Shown: positions 42,826 through 51,624 of the stretch, piece by piece | Numbering within the stretch: the stretch's first letter is position 1 | Layout: each line of letters starts with the position of its first letter | Assembly: GCF_015831355.1 (NCBI RefSeq) | Contig: NZ_JADWYR010000002.1 | Location: forward strand, 682,001-746,000 | DNA: 64,000 nt | DNA from: Panacibacter microcysteis | GTDB lineage: Bacteria; Bacteroidota; Bacteroidia; Chitinophagales; Chitinophagaceae | Direction: 5' to 3' | The notes under the pieces: generated by a model | What the model saw: the letters and a program-made list of their open reading frames with translations, nothing else | The model's database searches: none | Told to the model about the DNA's origin: nothing | Made by a program: the position numbers and the translations under genes

Positions 42826-42909
42826 TCCGTGCAGTACTTTAAATTCTTACATGTTATTCAGCAATGATTGCAGTTACTTTAAGTGGTTAGCAACTGTATA
42901 TATAGAACA

Positions 42910-42937
42910 CTGTGCATTCCCGATAAGAAATGCACAG
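42910..42937 (-). terminator. Hairpin after the small barrel gene
   Basis: Perfect 9-bp arms CTGTGCATT and AATGCACAG with a 10-nt loop lie just downstream of the minus-strand stop codon at 42953. The T run is weak, so this is a candidate terminator only. Confidence 0.45.
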
Positions 42938-42952
42938 TAGTAGTATTTGTCA

Positions 42953-43540
42953 TTACTTAATAGGATCTTTGGCAAGCTGTCTTGCCTGGCTACCTGGTAA
43001 ATAAATCTGGAAGCCCAGTCCAAAACCAATATTGTTATTGGTTGTAGAGCTACCAAAACCAACGGTTAGGTTGTACTTTACCAATCCTTCCAGCGCTATG
43101 TTTGGCGTAAGGAAGTAAGCAAGACCAGGTCCAAAACCTGCACCAAAACCATTTGTGCTTGTTTTCTCTACGTTGTCGCCTGAAAGGTTTGTACCATAAA
43201 TACCTGCATTAGCTTCTAAAAACCATTTGGTAGTCCTGGTAAGGTTTGTAGCATTGTCGTTGAAATATTTTCGGCCGAATGCACCAACTCCGTATGTAAG
43301 GCTTGTAGCACCTTTTTGTGTGTTAAGACCAATACTTAAATCCGGCCCTATAACAAGGTTATCTTTTATAAACCAGCCAGCTTTAGGATTGATGTTAAGA
43401 TTAAACTGAGTATTTCCTTCCTGGAAGTTAAGCCCAAGACCCGCAAGGTCCGCACCGACTAAAATATTACCTTTTTGTGTTTGCGCAAAAGTTGCAGAGA
43501 ACATGCACAACGCAAACGCAGTAATAATGATTCTTTTCAT
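42953..43540 (-). CDS. Small outer-membrane beta-barrel protein
   Basis: The ATG at 43540 gives 195 residues with a signal peptide (MKRIIITAFALCMFSATFAQ). The mature part is Gly- and Asn-rich with alternating strands (ILVGADLAGLGLNFQ, FNLNINPKAGWFIKDNLVIGPDLSIGLN, SLTYGVGAFGRKYFND, WFLEANAGIYGTNLSG, GFGAGFGPGLAYFLTPNIALEGLVKYNL, NIGFGLGFQIYL), as in 8-stranded OmpA/OmpX-like barrels. The function is unknown. A longer frame to 43576 adds only 12 residues. Confidence 0.8.
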   Translation of the reverse strand: MKRIIITAFALCMFSATFAQTQKGNILVGADLAGLGLNFQEGNTQFNLNINPKAGWFIKDNLVIGPDLSIGLNTQKGATSLTYGVGAFGRKYFNDNATNLTRTTKWFLEANAGIYGTNLSGDNVEKTSTNGFGAGFGPGLAYFLTPNIALEGLVKYNLTVGFGSSTTNNNIGFGLGFQIYLPGSQARQLAKDPIK

Positions 43541-43743
43541 AAATAGTTTGTTTGCAACCATAAATGCAACTACCATTCCATTATGCCAAATGCCTTGCTG
43601 GTCATAGTTTCAACATCATGCGTACAAGATTTTGTGGAATTATCTACACAAAAGGGCTATACTGTTTCCACTCTTATACACGTTTAACCATAATCTGCAT
43701 AACTAAAGCGTTAGAACGCACTCGGCAGGCGTAAAAATGAAGA

Positions 43744-43764
43744 TGGACGCCGTTTTGGCGTCCA
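43744..43764 (-). terminator. Hairpin after the NarL-type two-component operon
   Basis: TGGACGCC and GGCGTCCA pair around a 5-nt loop, 50 bp past the response regulator stop. The following minus-strand bases (TCTTCATTTTT) are moderately T-rich. Candidate only. Confidence 0.4.
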
Positions 43765-43814
43765 CGTCTGAATGTTTTTATGCAGTAATTGTAAAAGCTG
43801 ACCAGAGATCATCA

Positions 43815-44495
43815 TTACTGCTCAGGCACATAGATCCCATATTTTATTGCTGCTATCACAATACCTACCGTGTTTTTTGCTTCCAGCTTTTCAAGTATCT
43901 TCAGCCGGTACCCTTCTACCGTTCTCGGGCTCATAAAAAGTTTCTCACCAATTTCCCTGGTAGTATATTGCTGGCAGATAAGATCAATAATTTCTTTTTC
44001 TTTTTCTGAGAGTGCAGGAGCGCCATTTTTTCCCTGGTCTTTTTTAGCATTCCTTGCCATTACCTGCATCAGCTTATTACCGGTATGCCGGCAGTAATAT
44101 TGCTCTTTCTGGTGTACACGTTCTATGGCTTCCTTTATTTCCGTTTTGTCGCAGTCTTTCACAAGATAACCGGATGCCCCGGCTTCGAGCATTTCTATAA
44201 TAAGAGATATCTCATCAAACATTGATAGCGCGATTACGCCGGTGTCAGGGTATTTTTTGGTAATGTATTTCGTCGCTTCTACGCCATCCATCAAAGGCAT
44301 TTTTATGTCTGTTACCACGATGTCTGGTTTCAGTTCATCAACCAGCTTAATCAGTTCCCTGCCATTCGATGCATCAGCAAGTATGGAGATGCCGGGTAGT
44401 TTTGAAAGCATTAGTTTCATACCATCCCGGAAGATCTCATGATCATCTGCCAGTACAACTGTTATAGCTTCTGCGGTGTAGTTTTGTGTAGCCAT
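43815..44495 (-). CDS. NarL/FixJ-family response regulator
   Basis: This 226-residue regulator has a receiver domain (VVLADDHEIFRDGMKLML, phospho-acceptor Asp63 in IVVTDIKMPLMDG, IALSMFD, GYLVKD with the conserved Lys) and a C-terminal LuxR-type helix-turn-helix (LSEKEKEIIDLICQQYTTREIGEKLFMSPRTVEGYRLKIL). It should bind DNA as a phosphorylated dimer. Its start overlaps the last base of the histidine kinase stop codon, and it is the last gene of a four-gene minus-strand operon. Confidence 0.93.
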   Translation of the reverse strand: MATQNYTAEAITVVLADDHEIFRDGMKLMLSKLPGISILADASNGRELIKLVDELKPDIVVTDIKMPLMDGVEATKYITKKYPDTGVIALSMFDEISLIIEMLEAGASGYLVKDCDKTEIKEAIERVHQKEQYYCRHTGNKLMQVMARNAKKDQGKNGAPALSEKEKEIIDLICQQYTTREIGEKLFMSPRTVEGYRLKILEKLEAKNTVGIVIAAIKYGIYVPEQ

Positions 44496-45241
44496 TATAT
44501 TGGAATTTCAAAAAAGTACTTTGTACCCTTGTCTTTTGCAGATTCTATCAACAGCCGCGCATTCAGTACTTCAGCACGGCTTTGCAGGTTAAGTAAGCCG
44601 AGACCACTGCCATTTTTCGAGCGCTCCTCGTAGTTAAAGCCCACACCGTCGTCAATCATAGTAAGCAGCAGCTGGTTATCCTGTTTCTTCATTTCTATTT
44701 CAAGTTTATCGGCCCTTGCATGTTTAACTGTATTGTGTATGATTTCCTGGAATATCCTGTAAATGTTTACTTCCTTTTCCTTCGAAAGCCCCGGGTCATC
44801 ATCATAATTGAACCGTATTTTCAGTGGGTGCACGGCGTTGATCTTGTCTATGTATTCTTCTGCTGCATGAATCAAGCCGTTACGGGCCAGTGTGTTTGGT
44901 AAAAGGTTGTATGAAATTTCTTTGATCTTGATAATAATATCGCCGAGGTGCTTGTTGGCAAATTCCACAATCTTTTTGTCATCCTCCCTTTCAGAATCCA
45001 GTTGGTTGATGCGCAGTTTTACAGCCGATAAAAGTGGTCCCAGTTCATCATGCAGATCAGCCACAATACGCTTCCGCTCATTTTCCAGCGTAGATATTTC
45101 TGCATTTATTTTGGCTTTATACAGGTGCATGTTCCGTCGCTGATGCCTGATCATGGTGATAATAAAGTAAATAATTATTATCCCAAGCAATATGGCCGCA
45201 ACGGTCACCGCAGTGTAATAATTCGCTTCTTCGGTAGGCAT
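44495..45241 (-). CDS. Sensor histidine kinase (HisKA_3/NarX type)
   Basis: This 248-residue kinase has one membrane helix (about residues 10-31), a short coiled linker, the HisKA_3 dimerisation helix with phospho-acceptor His64 (RIVADLHDELGPLLSAVK), and an HATPase_c domain (YRIFQEIIHNTVKHARA, MIDDGVGFN, GSGLGLLNLQSRAE, GTKYFFEIPI). It has no sensor domain of its own, so the signal probably comes from the upstream membrane protein or lipoprotein. It overlaps both neighbours (by 37 nt with the upstream gene). Confidence 0.93.
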   Translation of the reverse strand: MPTEEANYYTAVTVAAILLGIIIIYFIITMIRHQRRNMHLYKAKINAEISTLENERKRIVADLHDELGPLLSAVKLRINQLDSEREDDKKIVEFANKHLGDIIIKIKEISYNLLPNTLARNGLIHAAEEYIDKINAVHPLKIRFNYDDDPGLSKEKEVNIYRIFQEIIHNTVKHARADKLEIEMKKQDNQLLLTMIDDGVGFNYEERSKNGSGLGLLNLQSRAEVLNARLLIESAKDKGTKYFFEIPI

Positions 45242-45837
45242 ATAACAACTAATGTAAGCAGAATATTAAAAAGAACATTTATGTAAATGTGAATGCTGAA
45301 AATGGCATTACCAACAACCGAATCATGCGCGTACATGTAAAAGATCTCGATCAGGCACTTGTAGGAAAAGTAAATGATCATTGCACAACACAAAATAAAT
45401 AACGGGTTCAGTATCATCTCATGCCTGTCATTTATGATCAGGTAATTCAGTTGATTAACTGCTAACAATACGAGTGCAAAAGGATACAATATCCTGTAAT
45501 AAATATCGAACGAATCTAGTTTTCTAAGCAGGATGCATTCAAATATCCACATCAATATAAAAGGCAACATCAGCGCATAAAGCCATTTTCTTTTGCTTAG
45601 TACCTGCTTAAGATTATAAAACAACCAGCAAAACAAAATAAATTCTGCCAGCACATACAGGTTGGTAGCTATCGCATTGTTTTTACTCCTGAAGCTTATC
45701 AGTTCTACTATTAATCCCGCTGCCAGCATATATATAAGTGGATAGTAAGCCTTGGGAATGGTGTTTAATCTTACTATCCACGCTATAATCGGGAAAAGGA
45801 TACTTAAACTTAAAATAAATGAAACTGTATTATTCAT
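45205..45837 (-). CDS. Multi-span membrane protein of a two-component operon
   Basis: This 210-residue protein has six or seven hydrophobic helices spread over the whole length (first MNNTVSFILSLSILFPIIAWIV; others near 33-50, 59-76, 86-105, 115-133, 143-165 and 180-203) and little else. No family is recognised. It overlaps the kinase gene by 37 nt and follows the lipoprotein gene by 21 nt. The layout suggests a membrane sensor or accessory subunit for a kinase that lacks an input domain. Confidence 0.7.
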   Translation of the reverse strand: MNNTVSFILSLSILFPIIAWIVRLNTIPKAYYPLIYMLAAGLIVELISFRSKNNAIATNLYVLAEFILFCWLFYNLKQVLSKRKWLYALMLPFILMWIFECILLRKLDSFDIYYRILYPFALVLLAVNQLNYLIINDRHEMILNPLFILCCAMIIYFSYKCLIEIFYMYAHDSVVGNAIFSIHIYINVLFNILLTLVVICLPKKRIITLR

Positions 45838-45858
45838 TAAGGGTCTTTATTTATGCTG

Positions 45859-46410
45859 CTAGGGGTGTCTTTGTCCATCTTCCAATAATAAAGTGTTCTT
45901 TGACGACGGTGGCGGCGGTGGCGCAGCAGCAGTAGCACGCATGCTTTTTTGCGTATTCAAAGCACCTTTTTGTTGCCTTGTTTCCTGCAGTACATCAATG
46001 CCATTGGCGTCTACACCTGCTAATACCAACCTTATCTTGTTGTTCTCATCAAGGCCCAGGTAAATTCTAAAACCAACTGTTTCATCCTGGCACATTAAAG
46101 AATCAATCGATTGCAGGTTGAATGTTTCATAATCAGGCAACAGCTCTTTCTGGTCGCCGTATTTGCCGGATAAAATAATGTCTTTTGAGCGGGCATAGTT
46201 ATCTGTAAGCTGCAGCGCTCTTTCCAGCGAGATGGAGTGGTTTATGTTATTCAACTCCTTGGTATAGCCGGTTGTATCGGCCTTTGTGTCTGCGCATGAT
46301 TGCGTTACAACTTCATGCTTAACTTCTTTACAAGAAATGAGCGAGCCGGCAATAAGAAGTGCAACGGCAAAAGAGGGTTTCAGATAACCAAAAACGGATT
46401 TTCTTTTCAT
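45859..46410 (-). CDS. Hypothetical lipoprotein at the head of the two-component operon
   Basis: This 183-residue protein has a lipoprotein signal (VALLIAGSLISC, Cys27). The mature region includes NHSISLERALQLTDNYARSKDIIL, LPDYETFNLQSIDSLMCQDETVGFRIYLGLDE, and a low-complexity tail with Ala and six consecutive prolines. No family is recognised. As first gene of the operon (lipoprotein, membrane protein, kinase, regulator) it may be an extracytoplasmic sensor part or the output of the system. Confidence 0.65.
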   Translation of the reverse strand: MKRKSVFGYLKPSFAVALLIAGSLISCKEVKHEVVTQSCADTKADTTGYTKELNNINHSISLERALQLTDNYARSKDIILSGKYGDQKELLPDYETFNLQSIDSLMCQDETVGFRIYLGLDENNKIRLVLAGVDANGIDVLQETRQQKGALNTQKSMRATAAAPPPPPSSKNTLLLEDGQRHP

Positions 46411-46735
46411 GATTGAACGTTTAAAATTTATGCAATAAATTTCCTGAAAGCTACTTTATTGGTATTTACACCGGCTGCGTAGTTATACGGTTTTTACAGT
46501 TATTTTTCCGGGCTTGTTGTACAGCATTGTTTTATTTATGATACCGGCAGCAGTATTTCATGGCATCTTTTGTTGCGTCGCAATCCGTTCATCTGCAAAG
46601 CAAGACTCAGCTTTGGGCTCCGGTTACAGCTTTTTTTGTATTTTACGGTCTCGTACCCAAAGTGTAGTTCCGGCGTAAGCTCATTGTGCAGCTTCAGTTG
46701 CAGCAACCTGTATCCAATAACTAAAAATAACTGAA
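46411..46735. other. 325-bp divergent region with repeat copy 18
   Basis: It lies between the two-component operon (minus) and the sulfatase gene (plus). It holds repeat copy 18 near its middle. No gene is visible, and I do not see a clear TAnnTTTG box for either side. Confidence 0.5.
46542..46625 (+). repeat. Dispersed intergenic repeat, copy 18 (type B variant)
   Basis: The core GTTGCGTCGCAATCCGTTCA (46572-46591) has GCGTCGC but a different second half. The same second half is found in copy 21 (AATCCTTTCATCT), so this is a sub-family. The left flank is CCGGCAGCAGTATTTCATGG. Confidence 0.8.
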
Positions 46736-48505
46736 ATGTCCAAACCCACTATCAAACGGAAAAATATTTCCGCTTTATGTATCGTGTTGTTTAGTTCCGT
46801 TGCGGGGCTATGGAGTAATGCTGCATTGGGCCAGGCAACACCGCATTACAATGTACTGTTTATCGCTGTAGATGATATGAACAACCGTGCATCTGTATTC
46901 GGTTTTCCAACAGTGCTTACACCTAACCTGCAGCGTTTAAGAAAACGTGGTACTGTTTTTACGAATGCCTACTGCCAGTTCCCGATGTGTAATCCTTCCA
47001 GAACATCTTTGCTGAGCGGCTGGCGGCCCGATAAAACAGGCGTTTACAACAACGATACACGACCACGCTCCGTCATGGGCCCTGATGTAAAATTTTTACC
47101 TGAATATTTTAAAATGTATGGCTATCATACAGAGAGAGTCGGTAAAATCCTCCACGGCGATTTTGAAAATGATATCGCATGGGATTACTCAGACTCGCTC
47201 TACATTGGTGAGCTGAGATATGATGAAGGTTCGCAAAGTCTTACAGGCAAGAAAGATGGTGGCGGATCATGGTGGGTTACCAGTTCGCCTGACGACAGTA
47301 CCGCCAATGGCGTGCTGGTAAGAAGAATGCTTGGCAGAATGAGGCTAAATCCACCTCAGCCATTCTTTATGGCACTGGGGCTTACCGTGCACAATCCCTT
47401 CACTCCATCTATCAGTTACTGGAATGTTTATGGAGACCATGCTGCGCCTCAGCTATTACCGGTAAACCGGCAAGGCCAGAAAAATGGATTGTCGGGTAAT
47501 GGTTCCTCCAACATCGTTCTGCCGGCAACACCTGCAGGAGACAGGAGTGATGTGCCCCCGGTAGCTTTTCCTTCCCAGGTTTTAAAGTCAACAACGGAAT
47601 GGCAAAATACGGTGCATGCATATTATGCGGAAGTGACCGGTATGGACAAGCAACTGGGCCTCATCTTCGATGAACTGGAGAGAAAAGGTCTATGGGATAG
47701 CACGGTAATCGTGTTCTGGAGCGATCATGGTCAGCACCTTGGCGAGCACGAAGGCACGTGGCTTAAGAACACGTTGTTTGAAGAGTCAGCAAAAGCACCG
47801 CTTATTGTATGTGTACCCGGTAAAAGGCCTGCGGTATCAAAAGCGTTGGTAGAGATGGTTGATATCTATCCTTCCATGGCAGCAATATGTGGTTTGCCTG
47901 CGCCCGCAGGCATGGAAGGCACCAGCTTTTTACCGTTGCTCGATAATCCTGCCAGGCCATGGAAACGTGCAGCATTTACACAGGTGCAGCGCTATAACAA
48001 CCCGCCGGTAAACGAGTATGGTCTTGTAACCAGCCAATACCGGTACAACTCATGGGGCAAAGACGGGGAAGAATTATACGATCATAAAACCGATCCTTTT
48101 GAATATGTAAACCAGGTGCTGAACCCGGCATACGCTACAATATTGTCTAACATGCGAAAACTTATGGCCGGGGGCTGGACCAGGGTATTGCCTCCTGCAG
48201 ATCCTGTGGCAATCAATGCCGTTACCACAACAAACGATGCGTTGCAAAAAACCGGTGAGTTAAAAGTGTATCCCAACCCTTCAAAAGGCGAAAAAATATT
48301 TGTTGAACTGCAGAGTGAATACAATGAAAGTGTGCACATTGTTGTACACAACAGTGCCGGAAAAATAGTGCAGCAGATGACCAACTTCTTACATACCGGC
48401 AACAACATATTATCTTTTAGTGCAGCAGAAAGAGCGGCAGGTGTTTATACCATAGCAATAAAAGGAAAACAACTAAGCGCTACATCTCTGTTTGTGTTGC
48501 AATAA
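46736..48505 (+). CDS. Sulfatase (iduronate-2-sulfatase-like) with T9SS sorting domain
   Basis: This 589-residue enzyme has a signal peptide (about residues 1-33) and an alkaline-phosphatase fold. The metal-binding FIAVDDMNN comes first. The active-site signature CNPSR (85-89) has a cysteine converted to formylglycine in active sulfatases. The C-terminal metal site is VFWSDHGQHLGEHEGTW. Family blocks (SGWRPDKTGVYNN, FFMALGLTVHNPF, ELYDHKTDPFEYVN) fit the S1_7 iduronate-2-sulfatase-like group. The last 80 residues (KVYPNPSKGEKIFVEL ... VHNSAGKIVQQM ... AAGVYTIAIKG) form a T9SS sorting domain, so it should be exported to the surface. The sulfated glycan substrate is unknown. No maturase or polysaccharide locus is nearby. 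Confidence 0.92.
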   Translation: MSKPTIKRKNISALCIVLFSSVAGLWSNAALGQATPHYNVLFIAVDDMNNRASVFGFPTVLTPNLQRLRKRGTVFTNAYCQFPMCNPSRTSLLSGWRPDKTGVYNNDTRPRSVMGPDVKFLPEYFKMYGYHTERVGKILHGDFENDIAWDYSDSLYIGELRYDEGSQSLTGKKDGGGSWWVTSSPDDSTANGVLVRRMLGRMRLNPPQPFFMALGLTVHNPFTPSISYWNVYGDHAAPQLLPVNRQGQKNGLSGNGSSNIVLPATPAGDRSDVPPVAFPSQVLKSTTEWQNTVHAYYAEVTGMDKQLGLIFDELERKGLWDSTVIVFWSDHGQHLGEHEGTWLKNTLFEESAKAPLIVCVPGKRPAVSKALVEMVDIYPSMAAICGLPAPAGMEGTSFLPLLDNPARPWKRAAFTQVQRYNNPPVNEYGLVTSQYRYNSWGKDGEELYDHKTDPFEYVNQVLNPAYATILSNMRKLMAGGWTRVLPPADPVAINAVTTTNDALQKTGELKVYPNPSKGEKIFVELQSEYNESVHIVVHNSAGKIVQQMTNFLHTGNNILSFSAAERAAGVYTIAIKGKQLSATSLFVLQ

Positions 48506-48507
48506 CA

Positions 48508-48589
48508 AGGTGGCACCCTTGCTGCATAAAGAACCGGAAGCACAAGTGAGTGACACAACAGCAGCCCGATAGTAGCAATGCAGCCGGTT
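48508..48589 (-). repeat. Dispersed intergenic repeat, copy 19 (type A)
   Basis: The reverse-strand core is 48540-48559, one mismatch. The CGATAGTAGCAATGCAGCCGG flank is the same as in copies 6, 11 and 13. It fills the 103-bp gap between the convergent sulfatase and kinase genes. Confidence 0.85.
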
Positions 48590-48608
48590 ACATAAGATTA
48601 TTTGAACA

Positions 48609-49952
48609 TTAAAATTGCAGGAAGAATGCGGTGCCTTCGCCTTCTTTGCTTTGTACCTGTATATTGCCCTTGTGCAACATCATGATCTGTTTACAAAGGC
48701 TTAAACCAATACCGCTGCCTGTTTTCTTTGTACTGAAAAAAGGAATGAAGATCTGGTCGAGGAGTTCTTCGGGCATGCCGGAACCGTTGTCGGCAATTTT
48801 AATTATGGTGCGGTGGTTGGGCGATACATAACCCGATAAAAGTATATGCGGTTCAGCACTTTCTTTTACGGCTTCAATAGCATTTACAATCAGGTTGATG
48901 AGTACCTGCTCTATAAGGTTGGTATCGGCTTCGAGCATGAGATCAGGATCTTTAAGAATGATGTCCATCTCAATATTTTTCTGCTCCAGGGTAGGCTCCA
49001 TAAGCGTGTGCATGTTCTCAAACAAATCCCGTACATACACTTTTGATAAATTGGGTGTGGTGATCTTATTGAGGTTGCGGTAGGTTTCTGCAAACTTCAG
49101 CAAGCCTTCACTCCTGGTTTTGATGGTGTTGATACCCAGCTCAAGATCTTCGAAATTGGAACGGTTTTCCGGTGCTACTTTTTCTTTAGACTGTGTAAGA
49201 ATATTTTTTAGCGTACTGGATAAAGACGAAATGGGCGCTATGGAGTTCATGATCTCGTGTGTCATTACACTCAGCAATCTTTGCCAGGCCTTGCTTTCAG
49301 TTTCATCCAACGCTTCATTTACATTCTGAAAAGCTACCAGTTTGTATTTTTTGCCTTCGGTTTGAAAAGCTGTTGCTGATAATAACACTTTAAAGCCTGT
49401 TTTTTCCTGGTGTGCTGTGGCAATGGTTGTTTGCCCAAGCGGCAGTGCCATGATCTCGTGGTAAAGCGTCCAGTCGCGTTTTGACAAAGAATGAATCGTT
49501 TTTAGATAAGGTATCTGTAACAGTTTCTTAAGCGACTCATTCATCCACACTACTTCTCCCGTTTCTATCTCGTAAGAGAGAATACCTGTATCTACCAGCT
49601 CCAGAATTTTTTGCAGGTACTGGTATTGCGTTTCTTTTTCTTTACTGATCACTTTCATGGTAGTGTTGATCTCATTAAAACCCTGGCGCAGCGGCTGTAA
49701 CTCAAGCGGGGCATGCTTTACATCGAAGTAGCGGGAGAAGTCCCGGTAATGTACACTTTCCACAAACTGCGCCACCTCGTCCTGTGCTTTTTTATGAAAT
49801 TTAAAGAAGTCTATAACCTGGTAAATGATCACGGGTACTACAATGATCTCGTAAGGATATAAACCTTTTACCAGCAGGTAGCTGGAGATACTGATGGTAA
49901 AAAACATTAGTACTACACGTACTACGATGCGCCACTCATATTGTTCAAACAT
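48609..49952 (-). CDS. NtrB-type sensor histidine kinase
   Basis: This 447-residue kinase has two N-terminal membrane helices (about 9-27 and 33-50), a PAS-like domain (LELVDTGILSYEIETGEVVWMNESLKKLL, about 116-210), the HisKA helix with His232 in SVMTHEIMNSIAPISSLSS, and an HATPase domain (NLIVNAIEAVKES, DNGSGMPEELLDQIFIPFFSTKKTGSGIGLSLCKQIM). The MTHEIMNS box suits a partner of an NtrC-type regulator, which is encoded 50 bp upstream on the same strand. Together they form a two-component pair that probably controls the efflux cluster at 52-64 kb. Confidence 0.92.
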   Translation of the reverse strand: MFEQYEWRIVVRVVLMFFTISISSYLLVKGLYPYEIIVVPVIIYQVIDFFKFHKKAQDEVAQFVESVHYRDFSRYFDVKHAPLELQPLRQGFNEINTTMKVISKEKETQYQYLQKILELVDTGILSYEIETGEVVWMNESLKKLLQIPYLKTIHSLSKRDWTLYHEIMALPLGQTTIATAHQEKTGFKVLLSATAFQTEGKKYKLVAFQNVNEALDETESKAWQRLLSVMTHEIMNSIAPISSLSSTLKNILTQSKEKVAPENRSNFEDLELGINTIKTRSEGLLKFAETYRNLNKITTPNLSKVYVRDLFENMHTLMEPTLEQKNIEMDIILKDPDLMLEADTNLIEQVLINLIVNAIEAVKESAEPHILLSGYVSPNHRTIIKIADNGSGMPEELLDQIFIPFFSTKKTGSGIGLSLCKQIMMLHKGNIQVQSKEGEGTAFFLQF

Positions 49953-50002
49953 AATACTGAAGATTCAAGATTCAGGAAACATGGTACATGATGGTGCTGG
50001 TA

Positions 50003-51364
50003 TTAAATATCGTATTTGCTTAACCTCCTGTACAATGCTGTTCTGGTAAGACCTAATTCCTTTGCTGCTTTTGTAATGTTTCCGTTGTGCTTTTCTATTA
50101 CCCTCAAAATCGTATTTTTCTCAATGCTGCTGAGGTTGAGATCGTCTATATCTTTTGTTTCTGCAGGCGCCGATTCAATGGGTGAAAAAATAAGGTCCTG
50201 TGCAGTAAGTGAGTCACCTTCGCTCATGATGATGGCCCTTTCAATGGTGTATTGCAGTTCACGCACATTGCCGGGGTAGTGGTACTGCAATAGTTTATGC
50301 AGGGCGGCATCATCGAATTTTGCCACGGGCTTCATGTATTTGCCCGCATACAATTTCAGGAAGTGTTTGGCAAGCATGGTAATGTCGTTACCCCTTCTGC
50401 GCAAAGGCGGTACCGTTATTTCAACAGTGTTTATACGGTACACCAGGTCTTTCCTGAACTTGCTCTCGTTGGCCAGTTCTGTAAGCGGTAAATTGGTGGC
50501 GCATATCAGGCGTATGTCTACCGGTACGGGCTGGTTGCTGCCAAGGCGTGTTATATACCGGTTTTGCAAAACGGTAAGCAGCTTTGCCTGTTGTGTAAGG
50601 CTTATGTTTCCTATTTCATCGAGAAACAAAGTGCCCTCATTGGCACTTTCAATACGGCCCACGCGGTCTTCTTTGGCATCGGTAAATGCGCCTTTTTTAT
50701 GGCCAAAAAGCTCACTCTCAAACAATGTTTCCGTAAGTGCGCCAACATCAACTTTAATGAATGGCTTGTTGGCACGCAAAGATTTCTGGTGTATGGCTTT
50801 TGCTATAAGGTCTTTACCCGTTCCATTTTCACCAAGTATCAAAACATTGGCGTCTGTAGGTGCAATTTTATCTATCTTATAAAAGATGTCTTCCATTGGC
50901 TCGCTTTCACCAAGTAATTCTTTGCCGATAATGCTGTCACCTTTCAGAGAAAAATCACCTTTGTTTTTAGCGGCGCCTTTTCGTTTCAGCGCTTCTTCAA
51001 TGGTAACGAGCAGTTTTTCGTTGTGCCACGGTTTTACCACGAAGTCAGATGCACCTTCTTTCAACGAGCGTACTGCCAGGTCTATATCTCCATAAGCAGT
51101 GATCATGATTACTGCAACGTCGGGCTTTAATTCTTTTACGCGTTTAAGCCAGTAAATGCCTTCATTGCCGGTGTTGATAGACGCTTTAAAGTTCATGTCG
51201 AGCAATACAAGATCGGGTGTAAGCTTCGACAACAGCGCAGGAATGTTCTCCGGGTTCTTCTCCGTAGTTATTTCTTTTGCCTCGGGCTTTAACAATAATC
51301 TTACTGCTGTTAAAACATCCGGATCATCATCTATTGCCAGTATACTGTATTTCTTCAGGCTCAT
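50003..51364 (-). CDS. NtrC-family sigma-54-dependent response regulator
   Basis: This 453-residue activator has a receiver domain (SILAIDDDPDVLTAVRLLL, Asp56 in LVLLDMNFK, ITAYGDIDLAV, FVVKPWHNEKL), an AAA+ domain with Walker A LGENGTGKDLIA, the sigma-54-contact loop in the form KGAFTDAKEDR (GAFTGA in most members), Walker B GTLFLDEIGNI, and a Fis-type helix-turn-helix (EKNTILRVIEKHNGNITKAAKELGLTRTALYRRL). It should drive sigma-54 promoters when phosphorylated by the kinase encoded downstream. Three copies of a putative enhancer occur near it (51594, 52284 and 58873), the first 230 bp upstream of its own start. Confidence 0.94.
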   Translation of the reverse strand: MSLKKYSILAIDDDPDVLTAVRLLLKPEAKEITTEKNPENIPALLSKLTPDLVLLDMNFKASINTGNEGIYWLKRVKELKPDVAVIMITAYGDIDLAVRSLKEGASDFVVKPWHNEKLLVTIEEALKRKGAAKNKGDFSLKGDSIIGKELLGESEPMEDIFYKIDKIAPTDANVLILGENGTGKDLIAKAIHQKSLRANKPFIKVDVGALTETLFESELFGHKKGAFTDAKEDRVGRIESANEGTLFLDEIGNISLTQQAKLLTVLQNRYITRLGSNQPVPVDIRLICATNLPLTELANESKFRKDLVYRINTVEITVPPLRRRGNDITMLAKHFLKLYAGKYMKPVAKFDDAALHKLLQYHYPGNVRELQYTIERAIIMSEGDSLTAQDLIFSPIESAPAETKDIDDLNLSSIEKNTILRVIEKHNGNITKAAKELGLTRTALYRRLSKYDI

Positions 51365-51418
51365 AAACTATGCGCTTATTTGTTTGGTATATGATGGTAC
51401 AAGCTTTTGAATAACTAT

Positions 51419-51484
51419 TAAGCATCGTTGTGTCACTCACTTGTACGTTTGGTTCTTTATTCAGCTTCTCCGTGTGCAACTGGT
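51419..51484 (+). repeat. Dispersed intergenic repeat, copy 20 (type A)
   Basis: The perfect type A core is 51427-51446. The left flank is short (AGCATC), and the right flank includes TTATTCAGCTTCTCCGTGTGC. It lies in the leader region of the NtrC-type gene. Confidence 0.85.
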
Positions 51485-51593
51485 TGTGCTGTCACAAACT
51501 TATTGACTATTAATGTACCATGAATAAAAATTTATGATTATGAGCCGGTTATAAAAAAGCCGGATAAAAATATGTAGCATTAGCGAACAGGTG

Positions 51594-51618
51594 TGTATCA
51601 AAAGCGAACGCCGTTTTG
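51594..51618. promoter_or_regulatory. Putative NtrC enhancer site 1
   Basis: TGTATCAAAA followed by GCGAACGCC and GTTTTG. The outer CAAAA/TTTTG parts form an inverted repeat. It is the shortest of three related sites and lies about 230 bp upstream of the NtrC-type gene, where it could serve autoregulation. No convincing sigma-54 promoter box follows it. Confidence 0.5.
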
Positions 51619-51624
51619 AATGTC

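Noticed and set aside
47834-47845. GTATCAAAAGCG match to the enhancer-like element
   Set aside because: It lies inside the sulfatase coding sequence, lacks the second half of the element and has no promoter nearby; likely chance.
51515-51530. TGGTAC on the minus strand as a sigma-54 box for the NtrC-type gene
   Set aside because: It has TGGTAC but no TTGC-like -12 half, and the distance to enhancer site 1 differs from the other two sites.
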